From assembly GCA_013002885.1 (NCBI GenBank), contig JABDLS010000058.1, positions 62,001 to 126,000 of the forward strand: a stretch of DNA of 64,000 nucleotides, read 5' to 3'. Below are positions 28,803 to 40,409 of this stretch, piece by piece. Each line of letters opens with the position of its first letter. Position 1 is the stretch's first letter. The translations under genes and the position numbers were made by a program. Under the pieces are notes generated by a model, which was not told the DNA's origin, did not search any database, and saw nothing but the letters and a program-made list of their open reading frames with translations. The DNA comes from Gemmatimonadota bacterium (GTDB lineage: Bacteria; Gemmatimonadota; Gemmatimonadetes; Longimicrobiales; Gaopeijiaceae).

Positions 28803-29818
28803 GATCTCCGGGCGCGGGTCGCCTCGAGCTCGTCGCGAAGCTGCGCTACCTGCTCGCTGACGAGGCCGAAGCCGACGAGCAGGAAGCCGAGGGTCTCGAG
28901 GAGCATGACGAGATAAAGGAGCGGTCGGTACCCCATCGGGGGGATGTACGGCTCGAAGCCAAGCATCGGGTGCGCGAAGCGGAGATACACGGTTGCCAGG
29001 GCAACGAGCACGCCGAGGAGCGCCAGGCCCAACCCCGTGCCGCCGAAGAGGAGGAGGGGCTTCCTGGAGAAGAGGAGAAGGAACCAAACGGAGATCAGGT
29101 CCACGACCCCCACGAGGATCCGGAGCCGACCCTCGTATTTCGGCGTCCCCGCACGTCGAGGATGAAGTTCGATATCGATCTCCGTGACGGTGGCTCCCTT
29201 GGCGTGGGCGAGCACCACGAAGAAGCGGTGCCAGTCGTGACGAAGAGGTACGCCCTCGAGAATCTCCGCCCGGAAGGCCTTCATGGAGTTGAGATCGGAG
29301 ACCGGAACGTCGAAGATCCTCCGGGAGAGCCGGTTGTAGACGGTCGACACGGTCTTCTTCCCGTACTCGCCTACCTTTCGTCCGGTAACGATGTCCCACC
29401 CCTCGTCGAGCTTCTCCAGGAAGCGCGGAATCTCATCCGGAGTGTGCTGTAGATCGGCGTCGAAGAGAACCAGATAGCGTTCGGTCGCGGCGGCGGCGGC
29501 GGTGACCATGGCCTCGGTCTTACCCCGGTTCGTCTTGTGGCGGATGACCCGGAACCGGCTCCATTCTGCTGCTTCCCGCTCTGCCAACTCGGCCGTGCCA
29601 TCGGTCGATCCGTCATCGACCAGGATGACCTCACCGTCCAAACCGTGACGATTGAAGGCCTCCAGTAGCTCGGCCACCAGAGCCGGTACGACCGGGGTCT
29701 CGTTGAAGGCCGGAACGATGACGGTGAAGTCGGTGCGGGTCGCACCTGTCGGGTGGGTCTCGGGGGGGTGCTCGGCGATCTCGGTCCCAGGGCGCGGCCC
29801 ACTCCCCTTCCCGGTCAC
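28799..29818 (-). CDS. GT2 family glycosyltransferase with C-terminal TM helices
   Basis: VIVPAFNETPVVPALV, VDDGSTDGTAELAE, LFDADLQHTPDEI, two C-terminal TM segments. Confidence 0.9.
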   Translation of the reverse strand: MTGKGSGPRPGTEIAEHPPETHPTGATRTDFTVIVPAFNETPVVPALVAELLEAFNRHGLDGEVILVDDGSTDGTAELAEREAAEWSRFRVIRHKTNRGKTEAMVTAAAAATERYLVLFDADLQHTPDEIPRFLEKLDEGWDIVTGRKVGEYGKKTVSTVYNRLSRRIFDVPVSDLNSMKAFRAEILEGVPLRHDWHRFFVVLAHAKGATVTEIDIELHPRRAGTPKYEGRLRILVGVVDLISVWFLLLFSRKPLLLFGGTGLGLALLGVLVALATVYLRFAHPMLGFEPYIPPMGYRPLLYLVMLLETLGFLLVGFGLVSEQVAQLRDELEATRARRS

Positions 29819-29822
29819 CCTC

Positions 29823-31331
29823 CTAGACCCGCTTGCGCATCCGCGCCGTCAGGATGCCCATCTGGTCCCGGTACTTGGCCACCGTGCGTCGGGCGATCTT
29901 CACGCCGTCCTCCATGAGCCGGTCGACGATGGCCTGGTCCGTGAGTGGCTTCTTCGGGTCCTCGGCGTCGATCATGTTCTGGATCTTGTCCCGCACGCCC
30001 CGTGCCGAGATGTCTTCCCCGCTCGTGGTCGACAGGCCACTGGAGAAGAAGTACTTGAGCGAGTACACGCCCCGTGGGGTCTGCACGAACTTTTTGTTGG
30101 TGACGCGTGAGACCGTGGACTCGTGCATCTCGATATAGTCGGCGACCTCCCGAAGGGTGAGCGGCTTCAAGTACTGGACGCCCCGCTCGAAGAACTCCCT
30201 CTGCCGGTCGACGATGAAGTTCATCACCTTGAGCATGGTCTGACGCCGCTGCTCGATGGCCTGGATCATCCAGTTCGCGGAGTTCAGCTTGCTGGCGATG
30301 AACTCCTTGTTCTCGCCGGTGAAATCCCGCTTGTTCCGCGCAACCTCCCGATAGGAGCGGGAGATCCGGAGCCGAGGCAGGCTCGTGTCGTTGGCGAATA
30401 CCATGTACTCACCATCGATCTTTTCGACTATGAGGTCGGGAATGACGTAGCGAGCCGGGTCCACCGCGTACTTGAGGCCCGGCTTGGGGTCGAGCTGGCT
30501 GATGCTGTCGGCGGCGTCCTGCACCTCCTTGGGAGTGAGCCCCAACTCCTTGCCGATCTCGGACCAGTGGTGGTTGATGAGCTCGTCGAAGAACTCACCG
30601 ACGATCCGGTAGGCGACAGAGTCCTCATCGCTCCGATGGCGGAGCTGTATGAGAATCGACTCCCGCACGTCCCGGGCGGCCACACCGGGCGGATCGAAGC
30701 CCTGGATCACCTCGAGCATTCTCTCGGCCTCCACGACTTCATAGGGACGGAAGAGCACCTCGATCTCTGCGAGCTCGGCCTCCCGCTCTTCGTCGTCGGC
30801 GATCTCCCGGGACTTCTCGATGACGGTCGGGCGCACGTCGTCGAGCCACTCGTTGACCCCCGCGACGGCCTCTTCCAGCGTGCACGCCAGCATGCCAGTA
30901 TCGTCGATGTCGCCGATGAGCTCTTCGCCAAGGCGGAGTTCGCGCTCGGAGATGCTGAGCAGCCGAAGCTGGTCATTGAGATGGTCGTGGAGGTCCTGAG
31001 CCTCGACCGGTGTGGGCTCGTAGTACTCCTTGTGCTCGTACTGCTGGCGCCGCCCACCGACGTCGAAGCCGTCGAGGAGGATCTCCTCCCAGTCGACGTC
31101 ATCATCGCTCATGGGCTCGTCGGTGGAGTCCTCCTTGAGCTCGACCTCCTTCTGCTCCACCGCCTCCTGCATCTCCAGGAAGGGATTTTCCTCCATCTGC
31201 TCCTTGAGATGCTGCTCGAGGTCAAGGAGCGGCATGTACAGAAGCTCCATCGCCTGATACAGGCGAGGGTTGATCCGCATCTCCTGCCGGAGCTGCGTGC
31301 TCTGAGTGAGCTTCTGGTTGAACGAACTCAT
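29823..31331 (-). CDS. rpoN: RNA polymerase sigma-54 factor
   Basis: Region I QKLTQSTQLRQEMRINPRLYQAMELLYMPLLDL; RpoN box ARRTVAKYRD near the C-terminus. Confidence 0.97.
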   Translation of the reverse strand: MSSFNQKLTQSTQLRQEMRINPRLYQAMELLYMPLLDLEQHLKEQMEENPFLEMQEAVEQKEVELKEDSTDEPMSDDDVDWEEILLDGFDVGGRRQQYEHKEYYEPTPVEAQDLHDHLNDQLRLLSISERELRLGEELIGDIDDTGMLACTLEEAVAGVNEWLDDVRPTVIEKSREIADDEEREAELAEIEVLFRPYEVVEAERMLEVIQGFDPPGVAARDVRESILIQLRHRSDEDSVAYRIVGEFFDELINHHWSEIGKELGLTPKEVQDAADSISQLDPKPGLKYAVDPARYVIPDLIVEKIDGEYMVFANDTSLPRLRISRSYREVARNKRDFTGENKEFIASKLNSANWMIQAIEQRRQTMLKVMNFIVDRQREFFERGVQYLKPLTLREVADYIEMHESTVSRVTNKKFVQTPRGVYSLKYFFSSGLSTTSGEDISARGVRDKIQNMIDAEDPKKPLTDQAIVDRLMEDGVKIARRTVAKYRDQMGILTARMRKRV

Positions 31332-31380
31332 GCTTCCTCGGACGTAGAGCTTTCGTCACCCTCTCGGGCTGAACCCGGTC

Positions 31381-32253
31381 CTACTCCTCAATCCATCCCG
31401 GACGCTCATAGCGTCCCCTCATCCGAGCGGTAAGTGCCGGACCCAGATAGATCTCCGCAACTTCGTCGTTCCACACCAGTTCGGAAACCGTACCGCTCAC
31501 CCTGATCTTCCCCTCATACATGATGTAAGCACGATCGACGATCTCCAATGTCTGCTCCACGTTGTGATCGGAGATCACCACGCCGATACCCCTGCCCTTC
31601 AGTCCCCGGACGATCTCCTGGATGTCGTTCACCGCGATGGGATCGATGCCGGCGAAGGGCTCGTCCAGCAGCATGAACTTCGGACGCTGGACCAGGGCGC
31701 GGGTGATCTCGAGACGGCGGCGTTCTCCACCGGACAGCGCGTAGGCCTTGCTCTTCCGGAGCCCGTGGAGGCCGAGCTCGTCGAGGAGTTCCTCGAGGCG
31801 CTGCTTTTCCTCCCTCTGCGGAAGCCCGAGGGTCTCGAGGATGGCCAGCACGTTGTCCTCGACGGAGAGCTTTCTGAAGATGGACGGTTCCTGGGCCAGG
31901 TACCCCATCCCCTTCCGCGCGCGCCTGAACATCGGCGTGTCCGTCAGGTCTTCGCCGTCGAGGTGGACCGTGCCCTCATCGGGCGGAATGAGTCCCACCA
32001 TCATGTAGAAGGTCGTGGTCTTCCCCGCCCCGTTGGGCCCGAGAAGGCCGACGATCTCGCCTTGGGTGACGGAAATCTCGACGTTGTCCACCACCTTCCG
32101 GTTCCGGTAGATCTTGGTCAGTCCGTCCGCCCAGAGCCGGCTTCCGTCATCGGGAGCCTCGGGGATGTCGAGAATCGGAGCGGTCGTCGGCTCGGTGACG
32201 GCCGGTTCCGTCGCAAGATCGGGCTCCGGACCTTCGTTCATCGGCGTATCCAA
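31381..32253 (-). CDS. lptB: LPS export ABC transporter ATP-binding protein
   Basis: [45 protein letters not shown] at 32241 (ATGA overlap with upstream gene) is the likely start. Confidence 0.95.
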   Translation of the reverse strand: MDTPMNEGPEPDLATEPAVTEPTTAPILDIPEAPDDGSRLWADGLTKIYRNRKVVDNVEISVTQGEIVGLLGPNGAGKTTTFYMMVGLIPPDEGTVHLDGEDLTDTPMFRRARKGMGYLAQEPSIFRKLSVEDNVLAILETLGLPQREEKQRLEELLDELGLHGLRKSKAYALSGGERRRLEITRALVQRPKFMLLDEPFAGIDPIAVNDIQEIVRGLKGRGIGVVISDHNVEQTLEIVDRAYIMYEGKIRVSGTVSELVWNDEVAEIYLGPALTARMRGRYERPGWIEE

Positions 32254-34142
32254 GGATGCTCCTTGTCCAGGCGGATCGCTCCGCCGTCATCGTTACGGTT
32301 GGGCTGTTGGCTGCGCCCGGGCTCTTCGTCCATTCGACCTTCGCTTCCCGGGTGAGCGTCAGATTCGTTCACCCAGCCCGTGTCTGGTATGGCCGCGGTG
32401 TCGCGCACGGCGGTCGTGTCCCCAGCCGCGGCGCTATCGGGAATCATGATCCGTGCGGAGTCCGCCACCGGCGACCGGCGCAGCGGTTCCATATGGACGC
32501 CTCGGGTCTGGCCGGTGACCTGCATTCCTTCCACACCGCCGGACTCGAGACGAATGCGGATCTCTTGCCCAACCACATAGTGGACTGCAGGCGGATGGGT
32601 TCCCGCCCGATAGGTCGAATCGTTGGGTGGCAGGCGGTAGAGACTCCTGGCCCGCCCCCGTGCGATGATCTCCTCGACGTCGGAGTCGTCCGCAGGATCT
32701 GGCTCGGCAAGGAACTGAGTAACGTCGGGGGCGGCCGTCAGCATCGAATCCGTCGTCACCGGCATCACCATTGAGTCCGCCACTGGCATGAACACCGAGT
32801 CCGCAACCGGCAGCAACACCGAGTCCGCAACCGGCATCACCATCGAGTCCGCAACCGGCATCAACCCCGAGTCCGCCATGGCAACCGCCGGGCCGTTAGC
32901 GATCACGGCCGAGTCGCCTGGCGCCCTCATCGGCGGCAACGGCGGCGAGCCGACAAAACGGATGACCACCGTGTCGCCCTCGAGCCAATCGGTCCGCGCG
33001 ACCTCAGGGAGCACGGCGGTGTTCAGTGAGTCCCGGGCGGTGGAAACGCTCCTCGCCGTTCCCGAAGCCACTACGCGCTGGAGCCGCTCGCCTGGCGCGG
33101 AGACCATCAGGGAATCGGCGGTGAGGACGAAGTCCTCGACGAGGGCCTCGGGACGTTGAAGATCGAGAGAATCGGGCTCCCCTTCCGCTGCAACGATCGT
33201 TGTCGCAACGAGACGGTCCAGGTCCCCATCTCTCAGGAGGACGACGATGCGCGCCGCGGTGAGGAGGACATCGGCGCCGACGAGACGCGCCTCGCGCAGG
33301 GCCCTGACTTCGCTGGCGTCGCCACCCGGGTTCGTCAAGGTGATGAATCGACCCGTCAGCTCGTACCCGGTGCCGACGACGCGGGCATCGTCCACCAGGT
33401 TCAAGCCCTCTGCGTCCTGGTCGTACTCGGCCGAGTCCGCGAAGGCGACGAGGGAGTCGCGTTCGATGACCACGTTCCTGGAAGCCGTGAAGTAGCCGGA
33501 GCCACGCAGGTAGATCTCGTCTGCCGTCACCGTGTAAGGCTCCTGTGCCACGGTATCCGGTGGCAGCGGCGCGCCGATACTGTCCACCCGTGTCGTATCC
33601 GGCAGAGGCGTGAGGACCACCGTGGGCCGCACGCCATCGGAGCCGATGGTCACCGTCATCTCCGAGACGTCGCGGAAGTCCGTCTGCAGAAGGTAGACGA
33701 GGTCACCGTCCCGGATGGACGAACCGTTCTCCCGGTCCACCACGGTCACGTCGCCCTGTGCCTGGAGCCGGCCCTCGTTCGTGAAATACTGGGCGCGGGC
33801 GGCTCGGAGTTCGCGCTCGGCCTCGACGTAGCGAACAGAGCCGAGGAGCTCCGACATGCCCCTCTGCTGATAGGCCACGGCGGAATCCGCGAAGATCTCC
33901 ACCCCGCCCGCGCACGAGAAGTAGGCACCTCCGATATAGGTCACCGTCCCGATGCCGGGGAGGGTCTGGATGAAGGTGTCGTTGCGTCCTCGATCACCGA
34001 GGACGCACCCTTCCTGAGCAGCGCCACTCGACGGCCAGGCGATCGAGAGGCCCATGAGGAGTGTGAGCCGTGTCACATTCGCGATGGTGCCGCCCGCATC
34101 CCGGGTTGGGCGGGCCAACCACGTAGCGCGTGATAGGATCAC
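32238..34142 (-). CDS. LptA/OstA-like protein with internal 8-aa repeats
   Basis: OstA-type beta-taco features ([46 protein letters not shown]), located between lptC and lptB; GTG start near 34076 also possible. Confidence 0.75.
   Translation of the reverse strand: MILSRATWLARPTRDAGGTIANVTRLTLLMGLSIAWPSSGAAQEGCVLGDRGRNDTFIQTLPGIGTVTYIGGAYFSCAGGVEIFADSAVAYQQRGMSELLGSVRYVEAERELRAARAQYFTNEGRLQAQGDVTVVDRENGSSIRDGDLVYLLQTDFRDVSEMTVTIGSDGVRPTVVLTPLPDTTRVDSIGAPLPPDTVAQEPYTVTADEIYLRGSGYFTASRNVVIERDSLVAFADSAEYDQDAEGLNLVDDARVVGTGYELTGRFITLTNPGGDASEVRALREARLVGADVLLTAARIVVLLRDGDLDRLVATTIVAAEGEPDSLDLQRPEALVEDFVLTADSLMVSAPGERLQRVVASGTARSVSTARDSLNTAVLPEVARTDWLEGDTVVIRFVGSPPLPPMRAPGDSAVIANGPAVAMADSGLMPVADSMVMPVADSVLLPVADSVFMPVADSMVMPVTTDSMLTAAPDVTQFLAEPDPADDSDVEEIIARGRARSLYRLPPNDSTYRAGTHPPAVHYVVGQEIRIRLESGGVEGMQVTGQTRGVHMEPLRRSPVADSARIMIPDSAAAGDTTAVRDTAAIPDTGWVNESDAHPGSEGRMDEEPGRSQQPNRNDDGGAIRLDKEHPWIRR
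32746..32880. repeat. 24-bp tandem repeat within the LptA-like gene (8-aa MPVADS-type units)
   Basis: Four in-phase units GAGTCCGCAACCGGCATCAACACC-like at 32773-32868, a 27-bp variant at 32746-32772, partial unit after 32869. Confidence 0.9.
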
Positions 34143-34166
34143 GATTTCAGGGCGTCTACGATGGGT

Positions 34167-34715
34167 CTAGAAGACCCGCCGGATGCCGCCCCGAGCGTTG
34201 GCGATGCGGATGTTCTCGAAGGACATATCCGACTCGAAGGCCGTTCCACTGGTCACGGTGCCGTCTTTCATCGTCCGTACGGTCGTGGAGTCGCTCCACA
34301 CGCTTCCCAGGGCCGGATCGTAGTAGATCTCCTGACTCTCGATGGTGCTGGAATCGGCGTGGAGGAACAGGACCACATCGCCACGGGCGACCATCCGGTT
34401 GGTCTCCCGATTCCATTCCCCGGCGACGCCAGACACCGTCGCCTGCTGCCTTCCTGTCTCCTCTTCATAGAAGACGATCTCCATCTGATGGAGATTGGCC
34501 AGACCCGTCTCCTCGAAGACGTACGCCGTATCGGCCTCGACCCGGCCCTCGCGGACGCCGTTGGCGGTGATGAAGCTGACCATTCCGAACGCCACATAGT
34601 CGGACTCCATGGACTGGAGTTCGTCGTCAGCGACCGGTGTGTTCAGCTCTTCGGTACACCCGGCCGCGATCCCGGTCGCGGCCAGGAGAGTGGCGATCTT
34701 CAGATAACTGTTCAT
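34167..34715 (-). CDS. lptC: LPS export protein LptC, lipoprotein-type N-terminus
   Basis: Lipobox IAAGC; OstA-like repeats (MESDYVAFGMVSFITANGVREGRVEADTAYVFEETG), in lpt cluster. Confidence 0.78.
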   Translation of the reverse strand: MNSYLKIATLLAATGIAAGCTEELNTPVADDELQSMESDYVAFGMVSFITANGVREGRVEADTAYVFEETGLANLHQMEIVFYEEETGRQQATVSGVAGEWNRETNRMVARGDVVLFLHADSSTIESQEIYYDPALGSVWSDSTTVRTMKDGTVTSGTAFESDMSFENIRIANARGGIRRVF

Positions 34716-34718
34716 GGG

Positions 34719-35687
34719 TCAGACGGCTCCCGCTCTCATCAGGTCGTGCAGGTGGACGACGCCTTCCAATGTCCGATCGTCTCGGACGACGGGCAGCGCC
34801 ATGATGCCATGCGCCTCCATCCTACTCGCGGCAGCCGACCCGAGTTCATTTGCGCCGGCGGTCTTCGGGTCGCGAGTCATGATCTCGGCGACATCTCGAG
34901 CGAGGAATTCGGCGTCGTGGTCCATCAGTCGAGCGAGGTCCCCGGCGGTGACGACGCCCGTGAGGCGGCCCTCGCCATCGACGATGGGCACCGTGCCTCG
35001 CTGTGCCGCCAGGGGGGCGATGACCTCTCTGACCGTCGCGCGCTCTCCGAGCGACGGAAAGTCGTCCGCCACCATGACGTCCCTGACGTAGACCGAGAGC
35101 TTCCGACCAAGAGCGCCCCCGGGGTGAAGCGCCGCGAAGTCCTCGGGCTGAAATCCCTTGAGCTGCAGGACGGTCACCGCCATGGCATCGGCCATGGCGA
35201 GGGCGGCCGTGCTCGACGACGTCGGCGCAAGATCCATGGGACAGGCCTCCTCCTCGACGGAGCAGTCCAGAACGACGGCGGCGTGGTCGGCTAGCTGACT
35301 GTGCGAGACGCCGACGAGGGCGATGATGGGTACGCTCAGCCGATTCAGGTAGTCGACCAGACCCCGCAGTTCCTCCGAATCACCGGACTTGGAGATGACG
35401 ATGGCGACATCGTCGCGGCCTACGATGCCCAGATCGCCATGGAGGGCCTCCACAGGGTGCAGGAAGATCGCTGGCGTCCCGGTGCTGGTAAGGGTACCGG
35501 CCAACTTCCGGGCGATATGGCCGCTCTTGCCAATCCCGCACGTCACCACGCGGCCGCCGGCGTCGGCGATCAAGGAGCAGGCCCGGGCAAAGTCGTCGCC
35601 GATGCGCTGCGCCAGCGCAGCCACGGCTGCTGCTTCCAACTCCAGGACGCGCCTGCCCTCCGCGATGATCGCGCCGTCGTCGGTCAC
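34719..35687 (-). CDS. kdsD: Arabinose-5-phosphate isomerase (SIS domain + CBS pair, KpsF/GutQ family)
   Basis: VTCGIGKSGHIARKLAGTLTSTGTPAIFLHPVEALHGDLG; two CBS domains; GTG start 35687 in GTGA overlap with kdsC. Confidence 0.92.
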   Translation of the reverse strand: MTDDGAIIAEGRRVLELEAAAVAALAQRIGDDFARACSLIADAGGRVVTCGIGKSGHIARKLAGTLTSTGTPAIFLHPVEALHGDLGIVGRDDVAIVISKSGDSEELRGLVDYLNRLSVPIIALVGVSHSQLADHAAVVLDCSVEEEACPMDLAPTSSSTAALAMADAMAVTVLQLKGFQPEDFAALHPGGALGRKLSVYVRDVMVADDFPSLGERATVREVIAPLAAQRGTVPIVDGEGRLTGVVTAGDLARLMDHDAEFLARDVAEIMTRDPKTAGANELGSAAASRMEAHGIMALPVVRDDRTLEGVVHLHDLMRAGAV

Positions 35688-36247
35688 GTCCGGCTCCGAT
35701 CCTCGACGTACTCGTCGACGATCCGTTCGAGATCTCCCCGTGCCTGCAGGAGGGCATCGCAGAACTCCCGAACGGCTCCCCTGCCCCCGTGGCGCGTGGA
35801 CTGCCAGTCGGCAACCCGGATGACAGGTTCCGTGGCGTTCGCGACGACCGCTTTCAGGCCCACCCGCTTCAAGACCGCCAGATCGGGTATGTCGTCGGCG
35901 ACCATGGCGACCTGGTCCCAGGCCACACCTTTTCGCTCCAGCAGCTTCTCCACGACCTTCAGCTTGTGGGCGTCGGGCTCCTGATGGCACTCCTCGACAC
36001 CGAGCTCCCGGGCCCGGATGGCGGTGGCAGCCGAGACACGCCCGGAAACGATGGCCACGTCCAGCCCACCCCACATGAGCATCTTCACCCCGAGGCCATC
36101 CTGGATGTCGAAGCGCTTGAGCTCGATGGAGCGGCCCTCGGCATCCTCCCCCATGTAGACGCCGGCGTCGGTCAGGACCCCGTCGACGTCGAGAATGACG
36201 AGCTTGACCCGCTCCGCGACGGCCGCTGGAATCGACTCCGCACTCAC
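35684..36247 (-). CDS. kdsC: 3-deoxy-D-manno-octulosonate 8-phosphate phosphatase
   Basis: VILDVDGVLTDAGVYMG, FDIQDGLGVKML, VSGRVSAAT, MVADDIPDLAVLKRVG. Confidence 0.92.
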   Translation of the reverse strand: MSAESIPAAVAERVKLVILDVDGVLTDAGVYMGEDAEGRSIELKRFDIQDGLGVKMLMWGGLDVAIVSGRVSAATAIRARELGVEECHQEPDAHKLKVVEKLLERKGVAWDQVAMVADDIPDLAVLKRVGLKAVVANATEPVIRVADWQSTRHGGRGAVREFCDALLQARGDLERIVDEYVEDRSRT

Positions 36248-37107
36248 GAGACGCCTCGGTGGGACGGTGTGCCCCCGGGCGGCACGCCCTCGCGTGGGCG
36301 CTCGGCTTCACCTGTGGCCGGGCTCTCGCTGAGGGCGGCCCGAATGCGCACGACGTCCCGGATCAGGTCTTCGAGCTCGGACAGAGGAAGCATATTCGTT
36401 CCGTCGGAAGGCGCGCTGAGGGGATCGGGATGCGTCTCGAGGAAGAGCCCCTCGCAGCCAGCGGCCACGGCGGCCCGCACCAGTGCCGGGATATGGACAG
36501 GATCGCCGCCTGATGATCCGTCGGCCCTGCCGGGGCGTTGGACCGAATGGGTGCCGTCGAACACCGTGGGGCACCCCGTGGCGTCCCTCAGCCTTCGAAA
36601 GGACCGCATGTCCACGACCAGGTCCCCATAGCCATGAATCGTACCGCGCTCCGTCACAGCGACCGGCCCGGACCCGGAGGCCTGGAGCTTCTCGACTGCA
36701 GACGCCATCTCCTCGGGGGCCATCCACTGACCCTTCTTGATGTTCACGGCCCGGCCGGTTTCGCCAGCCGCAACAAGCAGGTCCGTCTGACGGCACAGGA
36801 AGGCCGGGATCTGGATCACGTCCACGACCTCGGCAACGGGTGCAGCCTGGTGGGGTTCGTGAATGTCGGTGAGGACCGGCAGATCCGTCGCGTCCTTGAC
36901 CCTCCGCAGTAGCTCGAGTCCCGCCTCCATCCCGGGACCCCGAGGAGAGGTCAGCTTCGACCTGTTCGCCTTGTCGAACGATGCTTTGAAGATGGTCGCG
37001 ATGCCCGTCTCTTCAGCCAGTGAGGCCACCGCCTCGGCGATCCGGAGATTCAGCCCGTGGTCTTCGAGGGCGCAGGGACCGGCGATGAGGAAGAAATCTC
37101 GGAACAC
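36244..37107 (-). CDS. kdsA: 3-deoxy-8-phosphooctulonate synthase
   Basis: LIAGPCALE, FKASFDKANRSKLTSPRGPGMEAGL, VFDGTHSVQRPG. Confidence 0.95.
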   Translation of the reverse strand: MFRDFFLIAGPCALEDHGLNLRIAEAVASLAEETGIATIFKASFDKANRSKLTSPRGPGMEAGLELLRRVKDATDLPVLTDIHEPHQAAPVAEVVDVIQIPAFLCRQTDLLVAAGETGRAVNIKKGQWMAPEEMASAVEKLQASGSGPVAVTERGTIHGYGDLVVDMRSFRRLRDATGCPTVFDGTHSVQRPGRADGSSGGDPVHIPALVRAAVAAGCEGLFLETHPDPLSAPSDGTNMLPLSELEDLIRDVVRIRAALSESPATGEAERPREGVPPGGTPSHRGVS

Positions 37108-37149
37108 GTCACTGGCTCCTGTACCGGTCGGGTTGACGCGCCAAGCGCG

Positions 37150-39596
<2,447 letters not shown>

Positions 39597-39710
39597 GGCG
39601 CTTTGCCGGAGCCGGGAAGGCGGTGCGGGAATGCAAGATTCACGCGGGGAAAGCTACCGGAAACGGACGGTGAGGGTCAACTCCGCGCCACGACCTGCGG
39701 CAGGGTCTCT

Positions 39711-40289
39711 CTACGCCTTGAGAAAGTTCTCGAGAAGTCGCGTTCCGTGCTCGCTGAACATCGATTCGGGATGGAACTGAACCCCCCACAGGGGAAGCTC
39801 CCGATGCCGGATCGCCTGGATTTCCCCTTCGTCGGCGCATTCGATGCTCCACGCCACCGGTTCCAGGACCTCGGGAAGCGTCGCTTCGTCGGTGACCAAC
39901 GAGTGGTATCGTGCCACCTCGAAGGGAGAGGGGATTCCGTCGAAAAGCCCCCTTCCCGAGTGACGAATGGGTCCTGTCTTGCCGTGCATGACTCGTCGCG
40001 CACGCACGGTTCGGCCCCCGTAGGCCTCACCCAGACTCTGGTGACCCAGACAGACGCCGAGCATCGGCATGCCCATCGCGCCCAGGGTCTGGAAGGCCTC
40101 GACGCTCACCCCGGCCTCCGAAGGCGTACACGGACCGGGAGAGACAACCACGCGTTCCGGTCCACGCTCGGCGAGGTCCCCGATGGTGCACTCGTCGTTG
40201 CGTACCACGACGGGGTCCGCACCCAGGGCGCCGAGTAGCTGGACCAGGTTGAACGTGAAAGAGTCGTAGTTGTCGATGACGAGGAGCAT
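39711..40289 (-). CDS. Anthranilate/aminodeoxychorismate synthase glutamine amidotransferase subunit
   Basis: MLLVIDNYDSFTFNLVQLLGALGADPVVVRND; SPGPCTPSEAG; GVCLGHQSLGEAYGG; LWGVQFHPES. pabA or trpG cannot be distinguished here. Confidence 0.92.
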   Translation of the reverse strand: MLLVIDNYDSFTFNLVQLLGALGADPVVVRNDECTIGDLAERGPERVVVSPGPCTPSEAGVSVEAFQTLGAMGMPMLGVCLGHQSLGEAYGGRTVRARRVMHGKTGPIRHSGRGLFDGIPSPFEVARYHSLVTDEATLPEVLEPVAWSIECADEGEIQAIRHRELPLWGVQFHPESMFSEHGTRLLENFLKA

Positions 40290-40409
40290 GGGAGAATATA
40301 GTTCGGATCCGCTCCGTACTCTCTTGTGTAAGCACCATGGGCATGAAGGTCGGGCAGGCACGCTGCCTGGACCTGACGCCGCCAGAGTCGCGAAACCCGG
40401 GAGAAGGAC

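Noticed and set aside
34719-36311. 530-aa extended kdsD ORF
   Set aside because: N-terminal ~200 aa is out-of-frame overlap with kdsC; GTG at 35687 gives the normal KdsD length.
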